Positions 1 through 9,321 are shown, numbered from the stretch's first letter. The stretch is 64,000 bases of DNA from Eubacteriaceae bacterium Marseille-Q4139 (GCA_018223415.1 JAGTTQ010000001.1:1833865-1897864); one strand, 5' to 3'. Notes: generated from the letters alone by a model not told the origin. Numbers and translations: made by a program.

Positions 1-293
1 GCCTCTTCCCTTAAAATCTGACAGCTCATTTCCGCATGATTACAGCTTAAATGATCGAGGAAAGTATCGTACTGGCGGAGCTGTTCAAAACGGCCGATGT
101 CATGGAACAGCGCGCAGAGCATGGCCAGCTCCTTTGTATGTGCAGGAACGCGCCGCATGATGCAGAGGCGCTCCATGATTGCGGTGACGGAATATGTATG
201 CAGGATTTTGAGCGCTACGCGGCCGTCATGCTGGTCGTATTTGGCGGCATAGGCATCAAAAAAATGTTTGTACCATGAAAAATCAAAAGCCAT
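1..293 (-). CDS. HD-domain phosphohydrolase, N-terminal part (runs off window)
   Basis: Reading the minus strand from an ATG at 293 gives about 97 residues without a stop, continuing past base 1. The protein has a histidine in KILHTYSV near residue 34 and an FHDIGRFEQ motif near residue 66, which is the spacing of the metal-binding His and the His-Asp pair of HD-domain phosphohydrolases. The start follows an AAAGGGA ribosome site, and a promoter TTGAAA-17-TATAGT lies at 353-325 on the same strand. HD proteins of this type hydrolyse nucleotides or phosphate esters; the substrate cannot be read from this part. The C-terminal part lies outside the window. Confidence 0.8.
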   Translation of the reverse strand, partial: MAFDFSWYKHFFDAYAAKYDQHDGRVALKILHTYSVTAIMERLCIMRRVPAHTKELAMLCALFHDIGRFEQLRQYDTFLDHLSCNHAEMSCQILREE

Positions 294-324
294 AGATAAT
301 CCCTTTCTTTGGTGAATTTCCTAT

Positions 325-353
325 ACTATAACATTCCGGTACCAACATTTCAA
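325..353 (-). promoter_or_regulatory. promoter of the HD-domain gene
   Basis: On the minus strand TTGAAA (353-348) and TATAGT (330-325) are separated by 17 bases, and the ATG follows about 32 bases downstream. Confidence 0.6.
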
Positions 354-418
354 CTGGTTCATCCTGTCAGACATCAAGTGTACTCTGCGATTTTTCCTGC
401 TCTATCCGCCAGAAACTA

Positions 419-447
419 TTGGAGATTTTCCCTGTCCTGTGTATAAT
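419..447 (+). promoter_or_regulatory. promoter of the M20-AEC-MATE operon
   Basis: TTGGAG (419-424), a 17-base spacer and a perfect TATAAT (442-447) stand 55 bases before the ATG of the M20 peptidase gene. The -35 box matches the consensus at four of six positions. Confidence 0.55.
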
Positions 448-501
448 GGGAAGTAGCTTTAGGAATCATGCCGGCAGGCAGAAAATAAGGGGAGGTTACG
501 A

Positions 502-1665
502 ATGGACGAAAAAAAGATGATTGAAGCTGCTTCCGAGTACATTGATATGCATCGGGAGGAAATGATGGCACTGTGGGAAACACTGGTTTCCACAGAGAGC
601 GGCAACTCCGACAAAGAAGGTGTCGACCGGGTCTGTGCGATCCTGGAACAGGAGTTAAAGGCGTCCGGCGCAGAAACGGAAACGATTCCCATGGAGAAAA
701 AGGGAAATCTCCTGCGGGGAGAATTCCAGCCGGACGGGGAAAAGGAAGCCATTCTTCTGATTGGCCATATGGACACCGTATTTGCGAAAGGGACGCTTGC
801 AAAGAATCCTTTCCGCATTGAGGACGGCAGGGCATACGGCCCGGGAGTCCTCGATATGAAGGGCGGGCTCGTGATCGCAGTCTTTGTTCTACGGGCGCTT
901 CGGGCATGCGGATATGACAGGCATCCAATCCGCGTCGTCTTTGCCGGAGATGAGGAAAACGGCCACCGGGAGAGTACAGCAGAGGCAGAAATTCTCCGTG
1001 CCTCCGACGGATGCATGGCGGCGTTCAACTTTGAAACCGGCCTGCTGGACGACAGCCTCGTGGTGGGCAGAAAAGGCTCTTGCCGCGTCACCATGACAGT
1101 AACCGGTGTAGCCGCTCATGCGGGAAATGATCCGGAGCGCGGGCGCAGCGCAATTCTTGAGATGGCACACAAAATTATTGAAGTGCAGGCGCTCAACGAT
1201 TATGCCCATGGCCTTCTTGTGAATGTGGGACTGATCGAAGGCGGAACGGTTGTCAATGCGGTTCCGGCCAACTGCCAGATCCAGATTGACATCCGGTATG
1301 AGGACAGAAAGCGTCTGGATGCCACTATCGAAGCGCTCCGCGAAATTGCAGCAAAGTCCCATGTGCCGGATACGAAGGCGGAAATTGCCATGACAAAGCC
1401 GAGCGCGGTGATGGAGGTGTCGGAGGCAAACCTGCATCTGTTTGAACATGTGAAGCAGGCGGCAGAGCTGATCGGCTACGGGGAGGTCAGGACAAAGACC
1501 GTAGGCGGCTGGTCTGATTCCTGCCTGGCAGCTTCGTGCGGCGTTCCTGTGGTATGCTCGATGGGCGTAAAAGGCGCCAAAAATCATTCCATGGATGAAT
1601 ATGCCGTTGTGGACACGCTGTTTTCCCGTGCAAAGCTGGCCCTGGCTTCCATTATCACGTTATAA
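502..1665 (+). CDS. M20 family metallopeptidase (carboxypeptidase G2-like)
   Basis: A 387-residue cytoplasmic di-zinc peptidase of the M20 family. GHMDTVF near residue 90 and GVLDMKGG near residue 116 carry the first zinc His and the bridging Asp; AGDEENG near residue 150 carries the catalytic Glu and zinc Glu. A dimerisation domain follows (about 185-300) and the late HS of NHSMDEY supplies the last zinc ligand. Length and motifs fit the glutamate carboxypeptidase / acetylornithine deacetylase branch. The ATG follows a GGGGAGG site by seven bases. It is the first gene of a three-gene operon with an AEC permease 12 bases downstream, so cleavage of a small acyl or peptidyl compound linked to export or import is likely. 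The substrate is not known. Confidence 0.88.
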   Translation: MDEKKMIEAASEYIDMHREEMMALWETLVSTESGNSDKEGVDRVCAILEQELKASGAETETIPMEKKGNLLRGEFQPDGEKEAILLIGHMDTVFAKGTLAKNPFRIEDGRAYGPGVLDMKGGLVIAVFVLRALRACGYDRHPIRVVFAGDEENGHRESTAEAEILRASDGCMAAFNFETGLLDDSLVVGRKGSCRVTMTVTGVAAHAGNDPERGRSAILEMAHKIIEVQALNDYAHGLLVNVGLIEGGTVVNAVPANCQIQIDIRYEDRKRLDATIEALREIAAKSHVPDTKAEIAMTKPSAVMEVSEANLHLFEHVKQAAELIGYGEVRTKTVGGWSDSCLAASCGVPVVCSMGVKGAKNHSMDEYAVVDTLFSRAKLALASIITL

Positions 1666-1677
1666 CGGGAGGACAAA

Positions 1678-2598
1678 ATGGAGATTATCTTATTAAAACA
1701 AATCTGCATCATGTTCCTCCTGATTCTGGTCGGCATTTTCCTTGTGAAAAAAGGATATTTGTCGGAACAGGGCGGAAAGGATCTGGGCGCGATTCTTTTG
1801 CGTGTCGTGATCCCGTGCGTTATCGTTAAGTCTTATATTACGGAGTACACACCGGAAAAGGCTGCCGGTCTGGCGATATCGGTCGGTCTGGTGCTTTTAG
1901 CACTTGGAATTTCCATGGCGGTTTCTTTTCTGGTCTTTGGAACCCGCAGGGGGATTGAAAACTTCGGCGCTTCTTTCTGCAACGTCGGCTTCATGGGAAT
2001 CCCGTTGGTTCAGGCCGTCATGGGCGAGGAGGCAGTTTTTTACCTTACTGCGTTCATTGCCCTTTTAAACATTCTTCAGTGGACATACGGCGTCCTGATT
2101 ATGACAGGAAACCGGGAGTTTGTCCGCGCAAAGGTGATCGTCACGAATCCGGCTGTGCTGGCATTCTTTTTAGGAATTCTTCTGTTTGTTCTTCGCGTTC
2201 CGGTTCCGGATATCATCGTGAGCACTCTGGGAAGCATCGGGAGCATGAACACGCCGTTAGCTATGATTATTCTCGGAACCTACCTGGCGAACATGAGCTG
2301 GAAAGAGCTGTTTCAGGAAAAAAGCGCATATGTGTGCACGTTTATCCGCCTCATCGTGATTCCGGCAGTTACGCTGATTGTTTTTTGCCTGCTTCCGGCA
2401 GGAGCCACGGAAATCAAAGCCGTTGTCCTGATTGCGTGCTGTACGCCGGTCGGCGCCAACATTGCGATTTTTGCCAGACAGTATGACAAGGACTACCGGC
2501 TTTCCGTCGTTACGGTCTGCCTGACAACGATTCTCAGCATCGTGACCGTCCCGGTATTTTATCTGTTTGCAGAAAAATTCCTTCTTTATAATATGTAG
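1678..2598 (+). CDS. AEC family transporter (auxin efflux carrier type)
   Basis: A 306-residue integral membrane protein with about ten hydrophobic segments split into two five-helix bundles, as in the AEC/bile-acid-transporter fold. The N-terminal FLLILVGIFLVKKGYLS and the central segment around NVGFMGIPLVQAVMG near residue 100 are characteristic; PCVIV and the C-terminal TPVGANIAIFARQYD segment match the crossover regions. Bacterial members move small organic anions or amino acids. The gene starts 12 bases after the M20 peptidase gene behind GGGAGG and ends 21 bases before the MATE gene, so all three are probably one transcript. Confidence 0.88.
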   Translation: MEIILLKQICIMFLLILVGIFLVKKGYLSEQGGKDLGAILLRVVIPCVIVKSYITEYTPEKAAGLAISVGLVLLALGISMAVSFLVFGTRRGIENFGASFCNVGFMGIPLVQAVMGEEAVFYLTAFIALLNILQWTYGVLIMTGNREFVRAKVIVTNPAVLAFFLGILLFVLRVPVPDIIVSTLGSIGSMNTPLAMIILGTYLANMSWKELFQEKSAYVCTFIRLIVIPAVTLIVFCLLPAGATEIKAVVLIACCTPVGANIAIFARQYDKDYRLSVVTVCLTTILSIVTVPVFYLFAEKFLLYNM

Positions 2599-2619
2599 TT
2601 CAGAAAGGACAGAAACCCA

Positions 2620-3978
2620 ATGGCATCGCGGAAATCTAAATACAACATGCTGACGGATCCTCCCGGAAAGGCGCTTCTTTTCTTTGCCCTTCCGATGATT
2701 TTCGGCAACCTGTTCCAGCAGTTTTATAATATTACGGACTCCATCATCGTCGGCCGTTTTGTGGGCGAGCAGGCGCTGGCGGCCGTGGGCGCTTCCTACG
2801 CCGTCACGAATGTTTTCATCGCTATTGCAATCGGCGGCGGGATCGGGAGCTCCGTTATTATTTCTCAGTTCCTGGGGGCCGGGAAAATGGAGAAGATGAA
2901 AACGGCCGTATTCACGACGCTTATCAACTTTTTTGCCATTTCCGTGCTCCTGGCGCTTGTCGGAATCACGTTAAATAACCGGATTCTGGGATGGATCCAT
3001 ACGCCGGAGGACGTATTCGCAGATGCAGCCGTGTATCTGTCCATTTATTTTATGGGCCTGCCGTTTTTGTTCATGTATAATGTTCAGGCATCCGTATTCA
3101 ACTCCCTTGGCGATTCCAGGACACCGCTTTATCTGCTGGTGTTTTCCTCGCTTTTAAACATTGTCCTGGATCTGGTTTTCGTCATCTGCTTCGGCCAGGG
3201 GGTTCGCGGCGTGGCCATTGCGACGCTGATTGCCCAGGGCGTTTCTGCGGTCATTTCCTTCGGGCTTCTGATGCGGAAGCTTAAGGGCTACGATACGGCG
3301 GAAGCCTATGCGTTTTATGACCTGGAAATGATGGTTTCCATGGTAAAAATTGCGATTCCGTCCACGCTCCAGCAGTCCATCGTGCAGATCGGGATCCTTC
3401 TGGTGCAGTCGGTAGTCAACAGCTTCGGTTCGGCCTCTCTGGCGGGCTATTCGGCCGGCATGAAAATCGAGTCCCTGAGCATTGTGCCCATGCTGGCCAT
3501 GGGAAATGCCATGTCGACGTTTACGGCGCAGAACATCGGGGCCGGGCAGCTTTCGAGAGTAAAAGAGGGCTACAAAATGTGCTATGCGACCGTACTTACC
3601 GTCGGCGTTGGCCTCTGTATCCTGTACCAGCTTTTCGGCGGGGCATTCGTATCCCTTTTCCTGGAAGAGAAAACGAGCGAGGCGTATTCGGTCGGACTGG
3701 CCTATGTTCATTTTCTGGCGTTCTTTTACTCCTTTATCGGTCTGAAAGCCACGACCGACGGGCTTCTGCGCGGGGCCGGGGATGTTGCGGCGTTTACGGC
3801 GGCCAATCTTGTGAATTTGTCCATCCGTGTGATTGTGACGAATGTGTTTGCTCCCATTTACGGGATCCAGGTAGCCTGGATGGCAGTGCCGATGGGATGG
3901 GCGGCCAATTATCTGATCTCGTTTGGCTGGTATCTTACGGGGAAGTGGAAACGGGTGAAGGTCATCAAGAAAAATTAA
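2620..3978 (+). CDS. MATE family efflux transporter
   Basis: A 452-residue protein with twelve predicted membrane helices. The start PPGKALLFFALPMIFGNLF and the following QFYNITDSIIVGRFVG are hallmarks of the MATE family, which uses a sodium or proton gradient to expel cationic drugs or metabolites. Length agrees with the family (440-460). The ATG follows an AGAAAGGAC site. It is the last gene of the operon and is followed by a strong terminator hairpin at 3990-4026. The DinF-like branch of MATE is the closest by eye, but the substrate cannot be assigned. Confidence 0.92.
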   Translation: MASRKSKYNMLTDPPGKALLFFALPMIFGNLFQQFYNITDSIIVGRFVGEQALAAVGASYAVTNVFIAIAIGGGIGSSVIISQFLGAGKMEKMKTAVFTTLINFFAISVLLALVGITLNNRILGWIHTPEDVFADAAVYLSIYFMGLPFLFMYNVQASVFNSLGDSRTPLYLLVFSSLLNIVLDLVFVICFGQGVRGVAIATLIAQGVSAVISFGLLMRKLKGYDTAEAYAFYDLEMMVSMVKIAIPSTLQQSIVQIGILLVQSVVNSFGSASLAGYSAGMKIESLSIVPMLAMGNAMSTFTAQNIGAGQLSRVKEGYKMCYATVLTVGVGLCILYQLFGGAFVSLFLEEKTSEAYSVGLAYVHFLAFFYSFIGLKATTDGLLRGAGDVAAFTAANLVNLSIRVIVTNVFAPIYGIQVAWMAVPMGWAANYLISFGWYLTGKWKRVKVIKKN

Positions 3979-3989
3979 GAAATTAAGAT

Positions 3990-4026
3990 GGCGGAAGCAG
4001 AAGACAGGCGCTGCTTCCGCCGTTTT
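3990..4026 (+). terminator. rho-independent terminator after the MATE gene
   Basis: GGCGGAAGCAG pairs with CTGCTTCCGCC across a short loop and is followed by GTTTTT. It separates this operon from the convergent sensor kinase gene. Confidence 0.85.
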
Positions 4027-4049
4027 TCATATGTAAGAATTGAATAGCA

Positions 4050-6344
4050 TCAGTTTTTAATCGGAAAAGCAACTTCAGCCTTAAACAGGTCACCGTCAAT
4101 GGTGAGCTGGAAGCTGCCGCCCTGAAGCTCGGTGAGGTCTTTGGCAATGGAAAGGCCAAGACCGCTTCCCTCAGTGGTTCTGGATACATCGCCGCGGACG
4201 AACCGCTCTGTCAGTTCCTCCGGCCGGATGTTTAATGGGGACGCGGAGACATTCTTGATAGAAAAGACGACGCGTTCTCCCAGATCCTCAATTCCGATAT
4301 AAACTCTGGTGTTTTCCATTGCATATTTAAAGGCATTGTTGTAAAGGTTCTCCAGTACGCGCCATAAGCGCCGGCCGTCGGCCTCGATGACGATTACCTC
4401 GTTGGGGAGCGTGCTGACCATCTCCAGATGGCGAAGCTCATACTTCTCCTCAAATTCACCGTTGGTCTGCTGGACAAGCTCTACGATGTCAATGTCGGCA
4501 ATCTCCAGTTTGATGTTTCCGGAGCTGACTTTGGAGGCTTCTACGAGGTCTTCCGTCAGCGTCTTAAGACGCTGCGACTTCTGATCGAGAACCTCTAAGT
4601 ACCGCAGGATAGTCGGATCGTCAATCTGCTCCCTTTTTATCAGATCAATATAGTTGATAATAGAAGTCAGCGGCGTTTTGATGTCGTGAGAGACATTGGT
4701 AATCAGGTCGGCTTTCAGGCGCTCGCTTTTTACCTGTTCGGCCAGAGCCGTTTCCAGACCGTCGCTGATGCGGTTTAAGCCCTCGGCGAGTTCCTCTTCG
4801 AGGCCGGAAAATTTGGACATGTCCACCTTGTAGCTGGTTTCACCGGAAGCCAGCTTTTCAATGGCCTCATGGATGCGGTCAGTCTGGACGGAATTGCAGT
4901 ACAGATAGTAAAATACCAGCAGGTTTCCGACAGCCCACAGGATTGCCAGGACGAGGAACACTACGGAGCGGAAAATGTCATGTCCAAGCTGGAGAAAGAA
5001 ATATGTTCCCGCAGAAACAGCCAGAATATTGCAGCCGAGATAGAGGAGGAAGCAGATCACAAGCCGGAACTTGAAAGTCCTTTCCGACAGAACGTTCACA
5101 AGCTGGCTTAAGAAGCTGTTGCTCCAGAGGGTCTCGGCTTTATAGCGCCTTACCAGGCTGAAAAACGCGATGAGGCCGCAGAAATAAAGGCAGCCGAACA
5201 TCACAATCCTGTTGGCGCGATCCCAGTAGGACTGCACAACGAGAAGATGCAGGATTTTCGAGAGCACCGGCGCGGCAAACTGGACGCTGGCGGCCGATAC
5301 GATGAACATGATGATCAGCATGACCTCAGTCTTTAACTTGTCAAAAGGAAACAGGCGGATGGCCTTGTCTCCGAGCGCTTCATGGCCGGACACCATGATT
5401 AAAAATAACAGCGTAAGCAGACAGCCGAGCAGGCCGATTCCCACGAGATAAATTCCCTTTACAAAAGAGTCCAGGGAGTAATTGTAAGCGGCGACAGCCT
5501 GGGCATAGTCGTCATTTGCCGTATAGGAGGTATCCAGCCCGACGGCAATGTAGTAATTGGTGCTGTTGTACGGATTATTCTGCGTCAGCAGCGCCGGGAT
5601 GCTCGGGAACGTGGAGTCAAAGTTTGTCTTGACGTTCAGATCGCTGGAATCTCCGGAAAAATAAATGTATTTCCCCATGGCCATCATGTCTTCCACGGAC
5701 ATTTCCGGGGCATTGGTATGAACTTCATAGAGGGACGGATTTCTGGAATAGTACGCCACGCGGAAATAGAAGTTTGTGAAATCCGACATCAGCCTGGAGT
5801 AAATCGAGTAGTAGGACGCAAACCGGGACAAAATCTCATAAGTCTGCTCCGGGAGCGTGGAATAGGCCTGGTCGGGGCCGGAAAGCTCTTCTTCCGACTG
5901 GTAGCACCGCCAGCGGACATAAACCTGCTCATTGTCCTCGTCGGAGAGTTCCTCCGGGCCGCCCTTTAAGATGTAATTATCCGTTTCATCCATATAATAG
6001 CCAAGCGATTTACCGTATGTAATGATGTCATTCAGCGTATAGCTCTGTTCCCCGCCGGGGCCGGAGGTCGTCTCCAGAACTACTTTGGAGTAGTCGACGG
6101 AACCGTTGGTCTCAAAAAATTCCTGATAATTGATATAGTCGAAAATACTTGTGATATCAGACTGTACCTTCTTATTAAAATCCGGAGACTGTTCAAAGCT
6201 TTCATCCTGGAGCCACTCCAGGCCTCTGCCGTAATTGCTGTTCAGGTACATGAAACCGATGCCTAAAAAGGTGATGAAGGCAAAGATCACATGCAGAACG
6301 GCGCCAAAACGCTTAACAAAAGAAGTCGCGGCATTCTGCTTCAT
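4050..6344 (-). CDS. sensor histidine kinase
   Basis: A 764-residue membrane kinase. One helix near residues 15-35 is followed by an extracytoplasmic domain of about 260 residues, then a block of about six to seven helices (about 295-500), a HAMP-like linker, and a cytoplasmic kinase core. The H-box NVSHDIKTPLTSI lies near residue 553, the N-box NLYNNAFKY near 660 and the G-box GSGLGLSIAKDL near 725. It belongs to the HPK subgroup that pairs with OmpR-type regulators. The gene lies 12 bases downstream of its response regulator gene and is translated from an ATG after AAAGGAG. The mixture of a large sensor domain with many helices is longer than common kinases of 450-600 residues. The signal is unknown. 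Confidence 0.93.
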   Translation of the reverse strand: MKQNAATSFVKRFGAVLHVIFAFITFLGIGFMYLNSNYGRGLEWLQDESFEQSPDFNKKVQSDITSIFDYINYQEFFETNGSVDYSKVVLETTSGPGGEQSYTLNDIITYGKSLGYYMDETDNYILKGGPEELSDEDNEQVYVRWRCYQSEEELSGPDQAYSTLPEQTYEILSRFASYYSIYSRLMSDFTNFYFRVAYYSRNPSLYEVHTNAPEMSVEDMMAMGKYIYFSGDSSDLNVKTNFDSTFPSIPALLTQNNPYNSTNYYIAVGLDTSYTANDDYAQAVAAYNYSLDSFVKGIYLVGIGLLGCLLTLLFLIMVSGHEALGDKAIRLFPFDKLKTEVMLIIMFIVSAASVQFAAPVLSKILHLLVVQSYWDRANRIVMFGCLYFCGLIAFFSLVRRYKAETLWSNSFLSQLVNVLSERTFKFRLVICFLLYLGCNILAVSAGTYFFLQLGHDIFRSVVFLVLAILWAVGNLLVFYYLYCNSVQTDRIHEAIEKLASGETSYKVDMSKFSGLEEELAEGLNRISDGLETALAEQVKSERLKADLITNVSHDIKTPLTSIINYIDLIKREQIDDPTILRYLEVLDQKSQRLKTLTEDLVEASKVSSGNIKLEIADIDIVELVQQTNGEFEEKYELRHLEMVSTLPNEVIVIEADGRRLWRVLENLYNNAFKYAMENTRVYIGIEDLGERVVFSIKNVSASPLNIRPEELTERFVRGDVSRTTEGSGLGLSIAKDLTELQGGSFQLTIDGDLFKAEVAFPIKN

Positions 6345-6356
6345 CGGATCACTCCT

Positions 6357-7055
6357 TTACTGCTGCTTCTCAATTTTATAGCCAACGCCCCACACCACCT
6401 TCAGATAGCGGGGCTCCCGGGGATTGATTTCGATTTTCTCCCGGATATGGCGGATGTGGACGGCAACCGTATTGTCGGCCCCGATGGCGTCCTCGTTCCA
6501 GATTTCTTCATAAATCTGGTCGATGGAAAAAACTTTCCCGGCATTTTTTACGAGAAGGAGAAGAATGTTGTACTCGATGGGCGTCAGCTTAATCAGTTCG
6601 CCGTCCACGGTCACTTCTTTATTCTCATCGTTGATCTGAAGGCCGCCGCATTTGAACACCTGGGAATTGTTCTGCTGGTTCAGGTTCCCAAGCTGTGTAT
6701 AGCGGCGGAGCTGGGATTTTACGCGGGCAACCAGCTCGAGCGGGTTGAATGGTTTTGTTATGTAGTCATCGGCGCCGATGTTCAGCCCCAGGATTTTATC
6801 TGCATCTTCAGATTTTGCCGACAGGATAATGATGGGGATGCTGCTGGTTTCGCGGACTTTTAAGGTCGTCCGGATCCCGTCCAGCCCGGGCATCATAACA
6901 TCGACAATCATCAGATTGACGTCATGGGTTTCCAAAAGCTCCAGAGCTTCATAGCCGTCATAAGCCTTGATTACATCAAAGCCTTCACCGGTCAGGTAAA
7001 TATTGATCGCTTCCACGATCTGTTTATCATCATCGCAGACAAGAATCGTTTGCAT
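6357..7055 (-). CDS. OmpR-family response regulator
   Basis: A 232-residue regulator with a receiver domain (1-120) and a winged-helix DNA-binding domain (130-230). The acidic pair DDD near residue 10, the phosphoacceptor Asp in MIVDVMMPG near 53, and the Lys in ITKPFNPLEL near 103 are all present. The C-terminal part has the typical LTPIEYNILLLL and VHIRHIREKIE recognition helix. It forms an operon with the downstream kinase. The start follows AAGGAGG. A hairpin-rich repeat element (7143-7324) lies about 90 bases upstream in the same orientation and may affect expression. Confidence 0.95.
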   Translation of the reverse strand: MQTILVCDDDKQIVEAINIYLTGEGFDVIKAYDGYEALELLETHDVNLMIVDVMMPGLDGIRTTLKVRETSSIPIIILSAKSEDADKILGLNIGADDYITKPFNPLELVARVKSQLRRYTQLGNLNQQNNSQVFKCGGLQINDENKEVTVDGELIKLTPIEYNILLLLVKNAGKVFSIDQIYEEIWNEDAIGADNTVAVHIRHIREKIEINPREPRYLKVVWGVGYKIEKQQ

Positions 7056-7142
7056 AATATGGCCTCCTTATGTAGGATAGGTATTGTAAGCGGAAGGTAG
7101 ATTTGCGGGGATTGGCACGCCTGCCCGCAGAGATGAAAAGAT

Positions 7143-7324
7143 GTTCACCGCACTTTGCGGTCATTATGCCATGTCCACTTTGCGGCCATTATACCATGTC
7201 CGCTCCGCGGCCATGGTGCCTCCGGCGGATTTTAGCGCCTGGCTTTCTGCGGTAAACGCAGAAACCAGAATGCGCAGGTATAATAACCGCTCTGCGGCTA
7301 TTATACCATAAAAGTGCGGTGAAC
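7143..7324 (-). repeat. 182-bp MITE/REP-like element, copy A, with perfect 14-bp terminal inverted repeats
   Basis: The element begins GTTCACCGCACTTT and ends AAAGTGCGGTGAAC, an exact 14-bp inverted repeat. Read on the minus strand it contains a 31-base palindrome with GGTATAATA arms, a second stem CTGGTTTCTGCG/CGCAGAAAGCCAG, and two or three roughly 25-base units of the form ATGGTATAATGGCCGC-AAAGTGGAC. The core is found again at about 27506-27630 and a shorter part at 50946-51010. No coding capacity or clear target-site duplication is seen. It sits between glgB (3' end) and the response regulator gene (5' side). Confidence 0.8.
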
Positions 7325-7368
7325 GTATTAAGTTTTCCTGACGATTCTCAAAAAATACCAGACGGTTA

Positions 7369-9321
7369 TCAGTTGAAGCGGAAAATTGCCGTTCCGTAAG
7401 CCGGAAGCGGGTAGGCAAAGGAGTAGGGCTGGCCGTCGCATTCCTTTTTGACGGAACGCACGGAGAGGGCATGATCGCCGCGTTTGTAAAGGCCGTGGCG
7501 GCTGTCCAGGATCAGCGAGTAGGTGCCGGACTTTGGTACGCCGACGCGATAGTCCGGGCGCTCCATCGGGGTGAAGTTGCAGATGAAAAGAAGATTTTTC
7601 TTCCCTGTCTCATCCCGGCGTATGAAGCTGAAAATACTGCGGTCGCCGTCGTTGGCATTGATCCACTGGAAGCCGTTCCAATCGTTGTCCAGCCGGTACA
7701 GTGCCGGATATTTCCGGTAAATGTGAAGCAGGTCACTGTAATATTTCTGAAGGTCTTTGTGGAGTGGCTCGTCAGCCAGATACCAGTCGAGGGCCGTCTT
7801 CTCATCCCATTCGTGGAATTGGCCGAAATCCTGCCCCATAAAAAGGAGCTTCTTGCCGGGATGTCCGATCATAAAGGTATAGCCGACCTTGAGATTGGCA
7901 AATTTATCTTCATAAATCCCAGGCATTTTGTTAATCATGGAACATTTCAGGTGTACAACCTCGTCATGCGAAAGAACCAGGATGAAATTTTCGCTGGAAG
8001 CGTAAGTGATGCCGAAGGTCATCTTGTTGTGGTTGTATTTTCGGAAATATGGATCTAACTTCATGTATTCCAGGAAATCATGCATCCAGCCCATGTTCCA
8101 TTTAAAAGTGAAGCCGAGGCCGCCGTTTTCCGGTTTTGCAGTGACTCCGGGCCATGCGGTAGATTCCTCAGCAATCATGACTGCTCCGGTAAGATGTCCG
8201 GTCAGGACACTGTTTAAGTGGCGGAAAAACTCAATGGCTTCGAGATTTTTGTTTTCACCGTACTGGTTCGGAACCCAGTTTCCATCCTGTCTGCCGTAGT
8301 CCAGATACAGCATGGAAGCGACAGCGTCTACGCGGAGTCCGTCCACATGATACTTTTCGACCCAGTACATAGCATTCGCAATAAGGAAGTTTTTGACTTC
8401 ATTTTTTCCGTAATCGAAAACTTTTGTCCCCCAGTCGGGATGCTCGCCTTTTCTGGGATCCGCATACTCATAGAGCGGCTGGCCGTCAAAATCAGCAAGG
8501 CCGTGGGCGTCTCGCGGGAAGTGGGCCGGAACCCAGTCAAGGATCACGCCAATTCCTTTTTTATGCATGTAGTTGACAAAATACATGAACTCCTTCGGCG
8601 TTCCATAGCGGGAGGTGGGGGCATAATAACCAGTCACCTGATAGCCCCAGGAACCGTCAAAGGGATGTTCTGCAATACCCATCAGTTCTACATGGGTATA
8701 TCCCATTTTGAGGACATAATCAGCCAGCTCTTTTGCAGCTTCTTTATATGTATAGTAGCCTTCTTTTTCTTTTCTGGCGGCTTTTTTCCAGGAGCCGATG
8801 TGCACCTCATAAATGGCATAAGGCGTCTTCTCAGGGTCGTTTTTCCGCCGTTCTGTCATCCATTTTTCGTCTTCCCAGGAAAAGCCTGATATGTCCGCGG
8901 TAATGGACGCTGTTCCCGGGCGGAATTCGGCGCTGAAGGCATAGGGATCAGCCTTAAACAAAATTTTCCCCTCGGCCGTTGTCACGGCATATTTATAAAG
9001 CTCGCCGACTCCCAGTCCGGGGATAAAAATTTCGTAGATCCCGGAATCTTCGAGGGGCTTCATTGGAGAGGCATCGGGATCCCAGCGGTTGAAATCGCCC
9101 ACAACGCTGACGGCCTGGGCATGAGGGGCCCACACGGCAAAATACATGCCGTCCTTTCCTCTGTATGTTTTAGGATGGGCACCCATCTTTTCATAAATCT
9201 CGTAGTGGGTTCCCTGTCCGAATAAATATCTGTCCAGATCCGTAATAAAGCCGGTTCCAACCTGCTTTTTCCTTGGCTTTTTCGCAGGTGCCGGGTCTTT
9301 TTTGTTCGCTTTTGTACTCAT
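7369..9321 (-). CDS. glgB: 1,4-alpha-glucan branching enzyme
   Basis: A 650-residue GH13 enzyme that transfers alpha-1,4 chains to 6-positions during glycogen synthesis. An N-terminal CBM48 domain (about 30-140, with YFAVWAPHAQAVSVVGDFN) precedes the catalytic barrel. The four GH13 regions are visible: ILDWVPAHFP, GLRVDAVASM with the nucleophile Asp near 331, MIAEESTAWP with the acid/base Glu near 385, and LVLSHDEVVH. An N-terminal lysine-rich tail of about 20 residues is extra. It is the last gene of a minus-strand operon, two bases after a second GH13 gene. No glgC, glgD, glgA or glgP gene is nearby, so the rest of the pathway must be elsewhere. Confidence 0.95.
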   Translation of the reverse strand: MSTKANKKDPAPAKKPRKKQVGTGFITDLDRYLFGQGTHYEIYEKMGAHPKTYRGKDGMYFAVWAPHAQAVSVVGDFNRWDPDASPMKPLEDSGIYEIFIPGLGVGELYKYAVTTAEGKILFKADPYAFSAEFRPGTASITADISGFSWEDEKWMTERRKNDPEKTPYAIYEVHIGSWKKAARKEKEGYYTYKEAAKELADYVLKMGYTHVELMGIAEHPFDGSWGYQVTGYYAPTSRYGTPKEFMYFVNYMHKKGIGVILDWVPAHFPRDAHGLADFDGQPLYEYADPRKGEHPDWGTKVFDYGKNEVKNFLIANAMYWVEKYHVDGLRVDAVASMLYLDYGRQDGNWVPNQYGENKNLEAIEFFRHLNSVLTGHLTGAVMIAEESTAWPGVTAKPENGGLGFTFKWNMGWMHDFLEYMKLDPYFRKYNHNKMTFGITYASSENFILVLSHDEVVHLKCSMINKMPGIYEDKFANLKVGYTFMIGHPGKKLLFMGQDFGQFHEWDEKTALDWYLADEPLHKDLQKYYSDLLHIYRKYPALYRLDNDWNGFQWINANDGDRSIFSFIRRDETGKKNLLFICNFTPMERPDYRVGVPKSGTYSLILDSRHGLYKRGDHALSVRSVKKECDGQPYSFAYPLPAYGTAIFRFN

